NCBI GenBank assembly: GCA_029891385.1
Contig: CM057235.1
Coordinates: forward strand, 14,188,001-14,252,000
DNA: 64,000 bases
From: Erythroxylum novogranatense
Taxonomy: Eukaryota > Streptophyta > Magnoliopsida > Malpighiales > Erythroxylaceae
Direction of reading: 5' to 3'
The notes beneath the pieces were generated by a model, which saw nothing but the letters and a program-made list of their open reading frames with translations, was not told the DNA's origin and did no database searches. Made by a program: the position numbers and the translations under genes. Positions 11,893 through 24,363 of this stretch are shown one piece after another (positions within the stretch are counted from its first letter, which is position 1; every line of letters begins with the position of its first letter).

Positions 11893-13046
11893 GTAGAAAA
11901 GCAGAAGATAGAAAAGCAGAAGATAGAAATCAGAAGATAGAAAAGCGAAGATAGAAAAGCGTATGTAGAAAAGCGAAGATAGAAAAGCGTAAGATAGAAA
12001 TCAAGATAGAAAAGCGAAGGAAGGAAATCGGAAGATAAAAAGCGAAGGAAGGAAATCGGAAGATAGAAATCGAAGGAAAGAAATCAAGATAGAAAAGCGT
12101 AAGATAGAAATCGGAAGGTAGAAAAGCGTAAGATAGAAAAGGTAAGATAGAAATCGAAGATAGAAAAGCGTAAGATAGAAAAGCGAAGATAGAAATCGAA
12201 GATAGAAAAGCGGAAGATAGAAATCGGAAGGTAGAAAAGCGTAAGATAGAAAAGGTAAGATAGAAATCGGAAGGTAGAAAAGGTAAGGTAAAAAGCGTAA
12301 GATAGAAATCGGAAGGTAGAAAAGGAAGATAGAAAAGCGAAGATAGAAATCGAAGCTAGAAAAGCGTAAGATAGAAATCGGAAGGTAGAAAAGCGTAAGA
12401 TAAAAAGGAAGATAGAAATCGGAAGATGAAGATAGAAATCGGAAGGTAGAAAGCGTAAGATAGAAAAGCGGAAGATAGAAATCGAAGATAGAAAAGCGGA
12501 AGATAGAAATCGGAAGGTAGAAAAGCGAAGATAGAAAAGCGTAAGATAGAAATCAAGATAGAAAAGCGTAAGATAGAAAAGGTAAGATAGAAATCGGAAG
12601 ATAGAAAAGCGAAGATAGAAATCGGAAGGTAGAAAAGGTAAGATAAAAAGGTAAGATAGAAATCAAGATAGAAAAGCGTAAGATAGAAAAGCGTAAGATA
12701 GAAATCAGAAGATAGAAAAGCGAAGATAGAAATCAAGGTAGAAAAGCGTAAGATAGAAAAGGTAAGATAGAAATCGGAAGATAGAAAAGGTAAGGAAGGA
12801 AATCGAAGATAAAAGCGGAAGGAAGGAAATCGGAAGATAGAAATCGGAAGGAAGGAAATCAGAAGATAGAAAAGCAGAAGGAAGGAAATCAGAAGATAGA
12901 AATCAGAAGGAAGGAAATCAGAAGATAGGAAAGCAGAAGGAAGGAAAGCAGAAGATAGAAACCAGATGATAGAAATCAGACGATAGAAAACCAGATGATA
13001 GAAATCAGACGATAGAAAACCAGATGATAGAAATCAGACGAAGGAA
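11893..13046 (+). repeat. Purine-rich minisatellite array in solo LTR H
   Basis: About 1.15 kb of degenerate 12 to 15-bp units of the form gaagatagaaa followed by atc, agc or similar. The units at both edges read gcagaag or atcagaag (11893-11945 and about 12850-13030), while units in the interior mostly read gcgaag, gcgtaag, ggtaag, atcggaag or atcgaag. The plus strand is almost free of pyrimidine runs. A 126-residue frame on the minus strand inside it (mostly Leu, Phe, Ser, Tyr) is a by-product of the repeat. The right flank, with 'cttcataagagttgtagatc', matches the sequence beside the palindrome island of element D. Confidence 0.95.
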
Positions 13047-13772
13047 AAAAAATAGGACGCTGTAGAATGTAGGAGATAGAATCAACCTTTGTAGTCTTCA
13101 TAAGAGTTGTAGATCTAGATGTCTACTTTCATATGGTGAAAGAATGAAAACATTTGGAGCTATAGATTAAAAGTTATAGCAATCGCGCCAAAAGAGTTTC
13201 GATTCAATTTCAGAAGTGAGCGTGGTCCGTTGTTTTGGGTATATTTCCCTCATACGACCTCCAAATGAGGTGAGGCTTGAACCATTGGATTTATAAGACA
13301 CATATCTTTCACTCCATAAAATACGGTATCAATTGGAGTTAAAATGATAAAGTTTGTTCTAAAACAAGTGAAAGGTCAGTTAAGAGGGCATGTTTCAGGT
13401 ATGAACTCTCTTAGGTTTTTGAAGTGTATCTTGAGTTATATGACTCCGATTAAGGTGATTCTTGTTTCAGGGAGAACTTGAGACATAAAGCTACAAATTA
13501 TATGAATAAGTCAACCCATGATATTAGGGTATACATGGTGTGTGCTTGCCACGAAGGTGGAGTTACAATTAAGAATCCTGCAAGATTATAAGCGCAAGGT
13601 TTCAGGACAATGAAAGTTGGGCTCCGAAAACGGATTCCGACATCTATGGTACTAAAGTAAGAGTAAGAGTGTCAAGTTTAAGGTCTCAGCAAGGCAAGTG
13701 TCTCGGGGATGGGCTCCACTCGGACTCACATCCCGGGACAGTCGGGCTCCTGGGTCGGGGTCTGACACTACC

Positions 13773-16590
13773 AGAACATTAACCAATAATATCCACATGG
13801 CATCAAAATAAGAAAAACTATAAAATATCACAATCGCAGAAATCAGTAAATTTGAATCCAAAATAATGATCATCTGGTACAGTCATCCAATGTCAGAATA
13901 GACAAGTCTATCAGTCTCCTAACAAAACCAAAAAGGAAACTGATACAAGCATCTATCTTAAGTCATCCTCAAAAGCTAACCCAGCTGACCGACCTGTGTG
14001 CCATCGCGTCCTTGCGGCTACTTGCACGGAAGGAATATCTTCGGAGCTAGGAGTCTACTCTAACAGTCCTGAAAAATAGGTTGCAATTTTGGGTGAGTTT
14101 GCGAACTCAGCGAGAAACCATCATCGATGGTTCACTCAAATCATGCATTACGTAAATTGCATACAGCACGACACAGTAATATCAATTAACAATATTATAT
14201 AACAGTGTACAGTATCAGTAACAATATTACAGTAACTTAGTACAGTTCACAGTATTACATCACAATATACAGTAAATCATGGCATCACACAGTTCAGTAA
14301 TCGTTATACAATTTAACAATTCAATCAGTCATGTATATAATGCATATGAGACTCTTTCCAGTTATTCAATATTGTGCCCAAGTGCTCGATCGGTGTTGAT
14401 GGGGGCCAAGCGTCGTGGATTTCTCCCCTCGGGCTAGGCCCGTCGATCGATGTTCGAGCTCGAGGCTCTTTTCGGTGATAATAGCAACTTGGGACACGTC
14501 CATTATCGATCATGCATTTATGCATGCGGTGCGATGTTTCATAATTGAAGATTCATGATTCAAGATATGGCTATAAAAGCCCGGATTGTATTTCTCAAGA
14601 ATAACATCTGATAATTGATCGATCGGTAATCCAATCGATGACGATGAAAGTGATCATGCAATTTCACGATCTAATACAAGATGAGGCATACCATCCAATC
14701 ATGTATATTTCGGTAATCATACGATGATCTAGTTCAATCTGATAAAGCATGCAATTCAATCCAATCAATTTGGTAATCAGGTAATAGTCCAGTCCAATTC
14801 AGTAGTAGCATGCATTTCGATCCTAATCACGCCAGTAATCATACAATTCACCTTTGCAAGTAATTCATACAGAGCATATAAACAATCAGGAATTTGAGAA
14901 ACCAACTAGGTTACTCACCTGTAACTTTTGAGCTACTGCCTGGAAGTCCCAGCAATATCCGTGGAACGACGGTCCAACGGTGCCTCTATGACAGTAAAAT
15001 ATAAACCATTACTAATTGCCCAATTAAACGATGACAAGAATGCATATGTCTCGTGAAATGATGTACAATGCGTATTCACGACTTTCCGGCTCTAAAACCT
15101 AATTTCGGTACATTAAGCCCAATTCTATCTCTTTGTTCAATTGATCGACAATTATTTGATCCATTCCTAAAATCCAGTCAATTTACCTCCATTTGAATAT
15201 CCTATAGCAAGACCCTATTTATCGGGTCGAAACTTCTATTGCAAATTCCAATTAAAACTCCAATAGTCTCAATTTGACATTTAGGTCATACTATGCACCA
15301 TAATCGACCCAATTCCTTATAATTCAATTCCATTTATATCATTTTGAGCTCCTATAATTATCCTCAATTGTAGACCTCTTTCCCTAGTTCATAACAAATC
15401 TGGAATCGCCTCAATCGGAGGTCTACACCAAAAGTTATGCCCAATAAACCAATTTTAATCCAATGGAACAGTCCCTCTCGCATGAGATCATCGCCTCTAC
15501 CATGTGCGCAGAAAGCTCGTCATTGCCGTGGCGTGAGCATCGCTTCGTCGCGGCGAACGACGCGTCTCGGCACGCCATGGGCGAGGGCAAGACGCCAGCG
15601 GCGTCATGATTAAATAGCGCTTCATGGCGTCCCCATGCACGCTTCATGGCCAAACGAATATATATTCGTCATTTCGCCGCAGAAAGCAGTCATGGCGTCT
15701 TGGCGTCGCCGTCTTCTCGATTCGATTCTCTCTAAAACCCCCATTAATACACTTCACTACTCAAATCAACTCTAATAAATACCATAAACGCAGAGAAACC
15801 ATAAATAACAACATTAATACCATAAAACTTACCAAAACACGATCAATCCACAAATCTACCAGTAACCTAAAATCCCCAAACCAATCGATCAACCAATAGC
15901 AAAGCTTCTAACCTTCATCAATGACAAGAAACAAGTTAGCCTAGCATACTAGGAAGAAACCATGAGAAGAAATCGAAAGATCTCTCACCAAGGAAGAAAA
16001 TCGAATCACCGTCGAGGGGAAGAGGAACTCGATATGCCTTAGTCAAAATCCCCAATTTCATTCAACCCTAATATTTATAGACCTAAGTCTCCATATCGGT
16101 CAAAGTCCGGTCTCTAAATTTCAATGACTCAAAACATTTATTTCTTATCGGTAAAATCCTAATTTTTCCATCACCATTGGACAGTTCTTTCAAGATCTTA
16201 TATAGTCAATCGATCGATCGCCCAAATATTTCGGTTAAGGCGATTTCTCCCATTTCCTAGAAATTTCCTATAATCCACTATCAAATACCACCACTCAGTA
16301 ACCAATATTAAATCAATCATTTGAACCCAAAACTCAAATTTCTCAATTAATCATATTCCATCGATTCGATCAGTTCACAATTTGATCACACAAACCAATC
16401 ACTTGATCAATTTCAATTCACAATTAAATACCGGAAAATCATGAATGCATGTACCTATGAATATATGCATATGCAGTAAACCAGTTCCTCTATAATTAGA
16501 GGCGAAGAGCATACTCGATCGATGAATACAAAAACCGATCGATCGGTCCGATATTACTATTTTACCTTCTTGACGGAATGGGATGTTACA
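13773..16590 (-). repeat. A-element LTR2, main part
   Basis: Continues LTR2 after H and ends at 16590 with the TGTAACATCCC start (minus strand). It has the same landmarks as LTR1: acceptor-like site at about 14072-14069, hairpin at about 14113-14135, palindrome island at 15520-15655, TATA-like motif at 16080-16071. It differs from LTR1 in patches, chiefly at CAG and CTG positions (for example TTCACAGTATT here against TTCACGATATT at 4503, and CACGATCTAAT at 14665 against CACAGTCTAAT at 4913). Confidence 0.9.
15520..15655. repeat. Palindrome island in A LTR2
   Basis: Counterpart of the island at 5757-5885. Several cores that read GCCGCGGC in LTR1 read GCCATGGC or TTCATGGC here, and the spacers are also altered by small insertions. 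Confidence 0.8.
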
Positions 16591-18060
16591 ATTCACCTCC
16601 TTATAAAAATTTCGTCCTCGAAATTTCATATCTGATGAATCAAGAGGATGTGAGAATTTATTCATCTTTTACATCACGATTCTTACTCATATCCTTATAA
16701 TTTTCGCAATCCATACATTCATTACGAAACACATTTATCATATCTTACCACTTGTTTCTTAATTGATCCATAGAACCACTTTACCAATCTATTTTTCACG
16801 GCGGTCACATAGAGGCTATCTAATAACGAATTTGGTTCCTTATCGATTCGACTCCTTGACATGAACTGGGATCGTTCAATCCCTTTTTCAGATTCAATTC
16901 ACTTATCATCATTAACTTAAGTCAATCATAGTCTTCGCCTATGTTCAGGCAATTTCAACGGACTCTAAGGACATCAGTCTCACATTTGTCTCAACAGTCT
17001 CATCTATAATTATCCCCACACTTAACTGTTCGATTTCACACTCTCAACCTTTTATTACTCTTTCGGTACATTCTTGCTGGAACACAACATTTCGATGGAT
17101 CTTAGAGATTTCTCTAACAGTCTCCTTTTTGGCGGCAAAATACACACTTCACAAGATAGTCATAAATATCATTTTCTCAAAAATTGACTTCCATTTAAAT
17201 TTCCCAATACGGTTTGCAATTTTCTGAATCGCCAATTTGTTTTGCCAGTCCTTTTTATACACCATTAATTTGGAATTCCTATAACTCATACTACTTTCTT
17301 TTTGCCTATACCAATTTGACAATTATCATTTAACAATAACACATTTATCGCTATTGAATTTCTGCCCAATCCATTTAATTTCATACTTGTCTTAACTTTG
17401 ACCACTCGATCCTTTAATCTCTTTCGCGAATCATTCAAATTCTCAAAATATCTCGATTATCATTGATTTGCATATCCATGGACATATCCATAACATTTTA
17501 TATAATTAATGGTCCCACGCTTTTGATGACACCACAATTAGGATAATCAATCACGATCACCATCTACATTATACTTGTCCTCGACATCGTTAAATCACAT
17601 TGCACTATATCAACTAATTTCCTCAACTTCTCAATATCACATTCTGCCACAAATTCCTTTACACTATTATCTCCATATCTCTCATATCAACTTAGTACTT
17701 CCAAAAATTTTTCATAAAAATTTTACGAGCCAATAATTCTCTTCAATGTCATGACTAAATTCTCCTTACTATTCAGTAATCCTATACACAGTCGGGTTCC
17801 TTACGTTAACACAATGCACATTTCCTCAGTAACAGAGTCCACCTCTCACACTTGAGTTCCACTAGAATCAGGTCTCCCAATAACGACTTTTATTCACTTC
17901 AATTTATTTCCAGTTTATCCATTTGTTGCTAAATTCTTTAGTCGTCATCATCCGATCAAATCCGGTATCCACTACGACCTCAGGACACTGTTGGCGCAAC
18001 CAATCAGTCCATCCATAAAATCACATCTATCTTCCTATACAGTCATACTACCCAGAGGTG
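16591..18060 (-). mobile_element. A-element internal region copy 2, 3' part
   Basis: Nearly collinear with 6821-8310. It contains the same FRGRNFYKE-type remnant and purine tract next to the LTR, and again no RT, RNase H or integrase motif. It differs from copy 1 by many one- or two-base indels. Confidence 0.75.
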
Positions 18061-18075
18061 TACTCACCTCTAACC

Positions 18076-19310
18076 CTAACTGTAACCTTTCTCTATCCAC
18101 ATGCAGTCTACATGCTGAATGCGATGCAATGTAGTACAATGAAAATAATAAGTGGATCCAAGATCCAACAATGCATATGCTTCAAACCAAAATTGAAGCA
18201 TACATGCGGCGAAGATCCGGAATCTGGGTCTCCGGCGAGTCATGGCATAGACCACGGCACGAGATCGTCTCTGCTTGCTCCAGTCTTCGACCTCAATCTC
18301 GATCCTCTGTGTGACCTCGGCCTCGGCCTCGGCCTCGGCCTCTCTATCCGGATCCACTTCCATGGCTCTGCTGTGTCGGGGTATTGCTACCAGATCTTCC
18401 AGTCATGGCAGATGGGGCTCCCACAGTCTCGGGGCAATTCCTCACTAGGTGGTCCATCGAACCACACCTCAAGCAGGCTCCAGATAACCATCGGCACTCT
18501 CCACTGTGCCTCTTGCCACAATGCTCACATAGAGAATAGGCGCCTGAACCTCTAACACCGCCTCATCACTACCATCAGGCAAAACTATCTCTCGCCCATG
18601 AACTATCTCGTCTAGCCCCTCCTGCGGACTGAAGGGCCTACCACGGCGCTTCTTTGTATTCCTGTCGGATTTCGACTATCACTAGATCTCTTCTGACGGG
18701 TCCCCGACCGGTCTCACCATCTGTTGTCTCGTGAATGCTCTATCCTTCTCACGCAGCCCTCACTCAATGAAATTGCCCATGTCGACTGGCCAAGAGGGTG
18801 CGGATCTCCAGTTGAGTCCGCCCTCAAAACGCCGACATTTGTCACCTCGAAGCCACCGGTGAAGAAGCGTAAACTAACAACTCTTTGAACCGCACCTCAT
18901 GGTCGGCCACGGTCAATCGCCTTGTCTCGGCTCTAGGAACTCTTGTAACTTCATGTCGAGATAAATCTTGGGCATGAAATTGTCCTGAACGCCTCGAAAG
19001 TCACCCATGTCGATGTCTGCGAGTGCAGTAATCTTGCCGGGACAGTCTTCCACCATCGATATGCGAACCACAGTAACGAGAGAAACCGCGTGGTCGAAGC
19101 GCTCATCCGGTTCACAGTCCATCTGATCGAGGACTCTCTCAGTCCTCTCTAGCCATCCCTCAGCCTCCGCAGGGTCGGTGCTACCATAAAAGTCAACCGC
19201 CTCCTGTTTTCGCAGTAGATCATATCTCCGTTCCAGTCTCGCAGGAACTCGAGGAGGCAACTCCTCTGAATGAGGCACAGGAGACTCCCTATTAGCTCCT
19301 ATCGTTGCAT
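18076..19310 (-). pseudogene. gag and N-terminal protease of A-element copy 2
   Basis: Second copy of the gag-protease segment. The gag start is better preserved than in copy 1: 19278-18913 encodes an open stretch beginning MPHSEELPPRVPARLERRYD, with VDFYGSTDPAEAEGWLERTE (about residues 30-49), DQMDCEPDERFDHAVSLV and MPKIYLDMKLQEFLEPRQG. The zinc-knuckle region near 18520-18420 is broken. The protease core reads FEAYALLDLGSTYYF near 18170. The copy stops at about 19312, some 400 bases short of where a PBS and LTR should follow, so the element is truncated at its 5' end. Confidence 0.85.
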
Positions 19311-19312
19311 AG

Positions 19313-19840
19313 TGGGTAAACTTCTAAAAATGGTTTGAGTATTTGGAGGTTCGCCGACGACAGATGAATTCGTCATGGCGAACTTTTCCCGAAAGTTTTT
19401 GCTTGGAGTAATGGTTCTTTCACCGCAACGACAGAATTAATTCACGTCGCAGCAAAATTTTTCCAAAAGGTTTTGCTTGGAATTCTTCATACTTCATCGC
19501 AACGACACATCATCCTTTCACTGCGGTGAACTTCCTGTTGCACCTGTTGACTTTTTGACTTATCATCTTCATCCTTCCCTCCTTGACTCTATTTCTTCTT
19601 GAGTCTCCTACAATGAACAAATGGTAGTTTGCAGTATCAATTGTTCTTAGATATTTAATTTAGTGCAATTAATAATAATTTGTGACAATTTTACTCTCAA
19701 GCTACATAAAGTAAAGGCAGGTACTCAAGAGTCAAATTAAGCATAAAATCTAAAAACAAAATCCAAGAAGTGTAGTAAACACCATGAAAATGTCACCAAT
19801 TTATATAAGAAACATAGGTTCAATTAGAATGTGTTGATTC
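19313..19840. mobile_element. Unclassified insertion in the F1 LTR, right part
   Basis: Probably the continuation of 2946-3938 after the A complex. The first 250 bases carry a loose series of inverted and repeated motifs (cgccgacgacag, gtcatggcg, accgcaacgacag, cacgtcgcagc, cactgcggtgaac) spaced by 'aaagtttttgcttgga' phrases. This recalls the islands in the other LTRs. The rest is A/T-rich without features. No frame of interest. The limits are set only by where neighbouring homology begins. Confidence 0.4.
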
Positions 19841-20905
19841 CGGACATTGAATGTCCGAGGTGTTTGATGCATGAATGTCATATTGGAAGTGCTCATTGAA
19901 TGTGAATTTTACTAAATATATGATTTCTCAACTTAAATGTTGAATGCCGAACTAAGATCTGATGAAAAATATGAATAAGATTGTGAATGTGATTGATTGA
20001 ACACAATGATTGATTGAATATGTATGGTGCATTACATTACATGAATGCATGAAAGCTAAAGGTAGTTATGATTGAAGTCACCAGTGAAAAAGAGATTAAA
20101 GCTCAGAATGTGTTAAGTGCCTCTGGCTTACTATATAAAATTAGCCTTGTATCCCTTAACTGATAAGGGACAGTTATTAATGAGCTCAATATCTGAAATG
20201 GATATAGGATAGTGAAAAAGGTACTCAGTCACAGCAACATAATAATTGAAAGTGAGTCTCATGGGCATTGCACATACAATTTGATATATTTTGTATGGAT
20301 GATTGATTTGAGTTGTATGGTCTATTATAAATGTGAAACGAGAAATAAATGTGTAAAATTGTCTTTGATTGAATGCAATCTGAATTGTTGTGTTATGGGC
20401 TATAAGTGAGCCATTGAAGATGGTCTGCTCACTGAGTTCGCAAAACTTACCCTAAAAATTGCAACATTATTTTTTCAGCCTCAGAGGAGATACCCAGTTA
20501 GATCAACTGGAGTCTAACTACTGCATTCGGATAAGAGCTAGAGGTCGGAATCAGTTGTACCTGCATATGTCTGCAATTTTTCTTTTTGTATTTTAAAAAT
20601 TGTATTTCGCAATTATTGCAACATTTATACGAATTGAAAAGTGTAATGACTATATAACTAGAAATGTTTTGTAATGGGCCTAGATAATTACTGGAATATA
20701 TGATGATGTGTTAATTATTTGTAACACTTGCGACTGAAATTTGTTTTTGAATAAAATGGGCCGAAAAAGGTTTATTGATTTTTCTAAACATGCATGTGAT
20801 GCGTGACAAATTTGCAATGAGTTTGTCCTAGCACACCAGCCTCATAAAGTATATTCTTGAATACTGTTGGTGTGTTCGAGAATATGCGTTATGAGAGTAG
20901 GGTGT
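19841..20905 (+). repeat. 3' LTR of F1, second segment
   Basis: Homology to the F family resumes here: 19860-19960 matches F2 at 56810-56920 (phrases such as 'ttgaatg' and 'tcatattggaagtg'). Further on it matches F3 read on the minus strand, including 'gtgagccattgaagatggtctgctcac' (about 20407), CACTGAGTTCGCAAAACTTACCC, and an acceptor-like TTTTTTCAG ending at 20478. The tail 'gcacaccagcctcat..agtagggtgt' matches the minus-strand end of F3 (60575-60670). The last bases of the LTR lie beyond element D, at 37514-37523. Confidence 0.75.
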
Positions 20906-23337
20906 TGTTGGATCCCGTTTCCGAGACCCAACTGCTTAAACACTTAACACTATCACTGTTTAAACTGGACATGATCAACCTTAAATCGAATTCGAAACGA
21001 ATTGAAAAGCAATGAATCGTAAATGAAATCTAAATAACAAATAAGTCGACTCGAATACAAATGGAAATTGAATACGTATGCGAAACAAACGGATCGAATC
21101 GAAGCAAATAAAACTGAAATCGACATCCGATACGAATATCTTAATCATAGCGTTGGAAACGCTGGACTATTCCTATCTGAAACGGATCAATGCTGGGTAA
21201 TTTTTTTTCTTTTTCTTTTTATTTTACTTCTTATGCATCTTTTCAATACTCGTACTAATCAAAGTAATGTAATTTCCCTTTTGGAAAAATTTCATCCTTA
21301 CTCAGACTCAAATTACTTGGTTTCTTTTAAACAAGCATATCTCAATATCATCTTTAACAAGAATCTTATTCTCATATTATCATTGCCATACAACCCATTT
21401 TATTAGAAAATTTGGGCAGCATGACAATTTGCACTATAACTATCAAAACACCGCAAATAGTAAACTCACTGCTATAACTTTCAAACAATCACACATACAT
21501 CATAATCTACTGGACCCTCCGTCCGGGATCTCAGCATAACACAATCCTATTTCTAATCCTTTTCCAGTCATTTTTCATATCCAATTCATATTCATCACAT
21601 CCAAACTCATATACAATTTCCATTAACTCATATACAAATTCATGCTTCCATCAAACTCAACCAATTGAATTTATAAATCTTCACAATTCATATACCATCA
21701 TCAAACATGTCATCCATATCTATACATATATATCCCAATTACATTCATAACTCAATTCAATTTGTATACAAATCCAATATACACCATCCATAGTCAATAC
21801 ATTTTTAATTCCATGACTCAAGTTCTTGTACAATTGCATAATCCAAAATACATTATGGACTAAATGCTTACAATATTCTAATGGCATTTCAAGCCATACC
21901 CCAATACCAATACTCATAAACCAAAATACACAATTTACAAACACATGCACAAATATTGATGTCTTGACGTCTTTCATCCGATCTCTTGCTCGAATACCTG
22001 GAGATGGGGATGAAAGGGGGGGTGAGCTCGGAAGCTCTTGGATAACATGTTCATCTATCAAATGATAAGCAAAAATATTTTTAAACCTTAATTTCAGTTG
22101 ATCGAAAACAGCGAAGGTTTATTTCTCAAAAACTTCACAATTTCAAAATATTTCATAAACATTTACAAACAGTTTTGCAAGACTCTCATAGTTAAAAATC
22201 CCAATTTCTCATTTGTCGAAATTTCAAACCATTGACAACATGAAATGCATCACATATAAATGCAGCACATTCCAAACAAAGCAAAACACTTAACACATCA
22301 ATCGGTTAGGGTTGGTCCATAAAACAGGACGTACTGCACATTCTCGCAAAGCGGTCCTGTGCAGCCGTGAAACATATGAGGAGTTCGAAAACGGAGCTCC
22401 TATGCCACTAGCGGGCAGCCGAGCGAAGGCTTTTAAAAATGAGACCAATAGACTGACTCCACATGAGGGACCTAACCAAACCCATGTAACACATAATAAT
22501 GCTTGAAAGACAATTTACCCGAAGGCATATATCGAATTTGTACTTTTCATGTCATCTCACTTTCAACATAATGTCTATAATTCACAATATCACACAAGTT
22601 CACATTATCAAATTATCAATCAATTTAACAAAATGAAATCACATGAGTATTTCAAATTTATCAATTTATTCAAGAATCCATTTAATAAACAATTTAAGTC
22701 AATTATGAAAAATTATCCAAACCATTGTAGAATTTTTTTCGTAAATCATTTGGAAACAATGACTTTAACGATTTATAAATCATTCTAAAAACAATTGATT
22801 CAATCATTTGTAAAACAATAGTTTATAAAACTAACACTTATAGTTAGCCTATAATTTGAAAGATAACCACATTACCCATCTCTTATCCATGCTTGGAGTT
22901 GATTAGAGCTTCAATTTCTCCAATCCTTTCTTGAATTTGCCCCAATTCAAATCACAAACCCTAATTAAGTCAACCATCCAAAATTAAATATAACCCAATG
23001 TATAATCACTCAAATTAACTTCATAATTAACAAAACCATATCCATCTTAAGCCAAATCAACCAAAAACTCACTACAAACTCAAAGATCAAAACTTAGCTC
23101 TTACCTTATCCTTCTCCATTTTCGAAATTCTTCTAGCTTGGAAAGAAGCTCTTAACCTCTTCCATCATTTCCCTTTGGAAACTACTCAAAAACACCTTTG
23201 GAAGCTCAAAAAATCAAAACCTAGCTTCATCTTCCTCCTTCTCCATGAGCTCTCCCTCTCTTCTCTCTTTTCTTTCATTTTTCTCCTCTTTCTCTCATGA
23301 ATTTCGTGGGCTCTCCTCTTCCAAATGACAGCCCTTC

Positions 23338-23348
23338 TATATATATAT
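23338..23348 (-). promoter_or_regulatory. TATA-like box of D 3' LTR
   Basis: An alternating tatatatatat run lies about 235 bases upstream (minus strand) of the GTAAGAG donor-like site. The other LTR has the same run at 35662-35672. Confidence 0.55.
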
Positions 23349-24363
23349 GCCAAGTCATTAAATGAGGGTGAAAAGACCCTTTTGTCCCTCCTCATAAGCC
23401 TATAGACTTTAATCTTTAAGTTAACTTGCAAAACTGCCCCTGAATTTTACTTTAAGTCATGCTCACGTGCGGACATGTTTCGCACTATCAATTTGAAGGA
23501 ATTTGTTAAAACTTCCTTCTAGATAATTGTTCATCATTATCTTAATTTCATAATGTCTCAAAAATCATTCAATTCGGAGCATTACATCAAAAGTTATAGT
23601 CCAAACATGTCAGACATATCATTCTACTAACACATTTCTAGCAATTCACTTCCTTCCACAAATTGGCATTCTTAAAGGCTAAATTGAAATTTCATTTCTT
23701 CATATGACTTATAGCCCCGTGTCTTTATTTTATTTTTCCTCAAACATCGCTTCAATCGGATCTCCACAGATCCCGAATTTCACAAAATACTGAACTATGT
23801 TCAGAAACTTTCCTGTTTCACTTTGATTCAAATAATCTTGCTCAATTAAATCTCTAAAATTTATAATTTTCACATAAAAATGAAATTAATTGTCTTAGAA
23901 ATCCAACGCTTCGAGAACCAAGTCATTCGGATGTCGGACGGAAGCGATATAAGCAAAAGATTTGACCAGGTCGGATGAGGAAAGAAAATAGCAAGATCAA
24001 AATGAAACAAATCATTCCAATTATCATATGATTCAATCAAACTCTTTCAATTCAACTCCAATTGATACAAATTTTCATGGAGAGAAGGATACATGTGTTA
24101 GGAATTTAATGCTTGAAGAATCACCTCAATCCAAGGTCAGATGAGTGAGTTATGAACAAAATAATTCAACATGTTCAAACCCTATATCGATTTGAAACTC
24201 TTTTGGAGCAAACGCCATAACTTTCAATCTAGAGATCAGATTGCTTTTATTCTTGGACCATTAGAAAGTATACTTCTAGATAGACAACTCTTATGAAGAC
24301 CACAAAATCAGATTCGGCCCCTAAAATGGTCAAAATTGCGTTTCTCACAAGTTGACCAGTGGT

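Larger units (their letters stand above)
9792..13767 (+). mobile_element. Solo LTR 'H', 3976 bp, TSD CTACC
   Basis: The element starts TGTTAGCCCC and ends GGTCTGACA and is flanked by the perfect 5-bp duplication CTACC (9787-9791 and 13768-13772). Removing it restores the A LTR exactly. There is no PBS, PPT or coding region, so it is a single LTR, presumably left by recombination between two LTRs. The start resembles B (TGTTAGACCCC). Landmarks on the plus strand are a TATA-like tatataa at 10147, a donor-like TTTAAG|GTAAGTT at 10382/10383, a block near 10940-10965 reading ccttcgccggctgcccg that recurs in B and D, an acceptor-like TTTCCAG at 11277, and a 1.15-kb purine-rich minisatellite at 11893-13046. 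Confidence 0.93.

Noticed and set aside
12356..12736. 126-codon minus-strand frame of Leu, Phe, Ser and Tyr
   Set aside because: It lies wholly in the purine minisatellite of H; the apparent protein is the translation of the repeat.
11893..13046. Centromeric satellite or telomere-type repeat
   Set aside because: Unit length is 12 to 15 bp and degenerate, and the array lies inside an LTR with a clean TSD outside.
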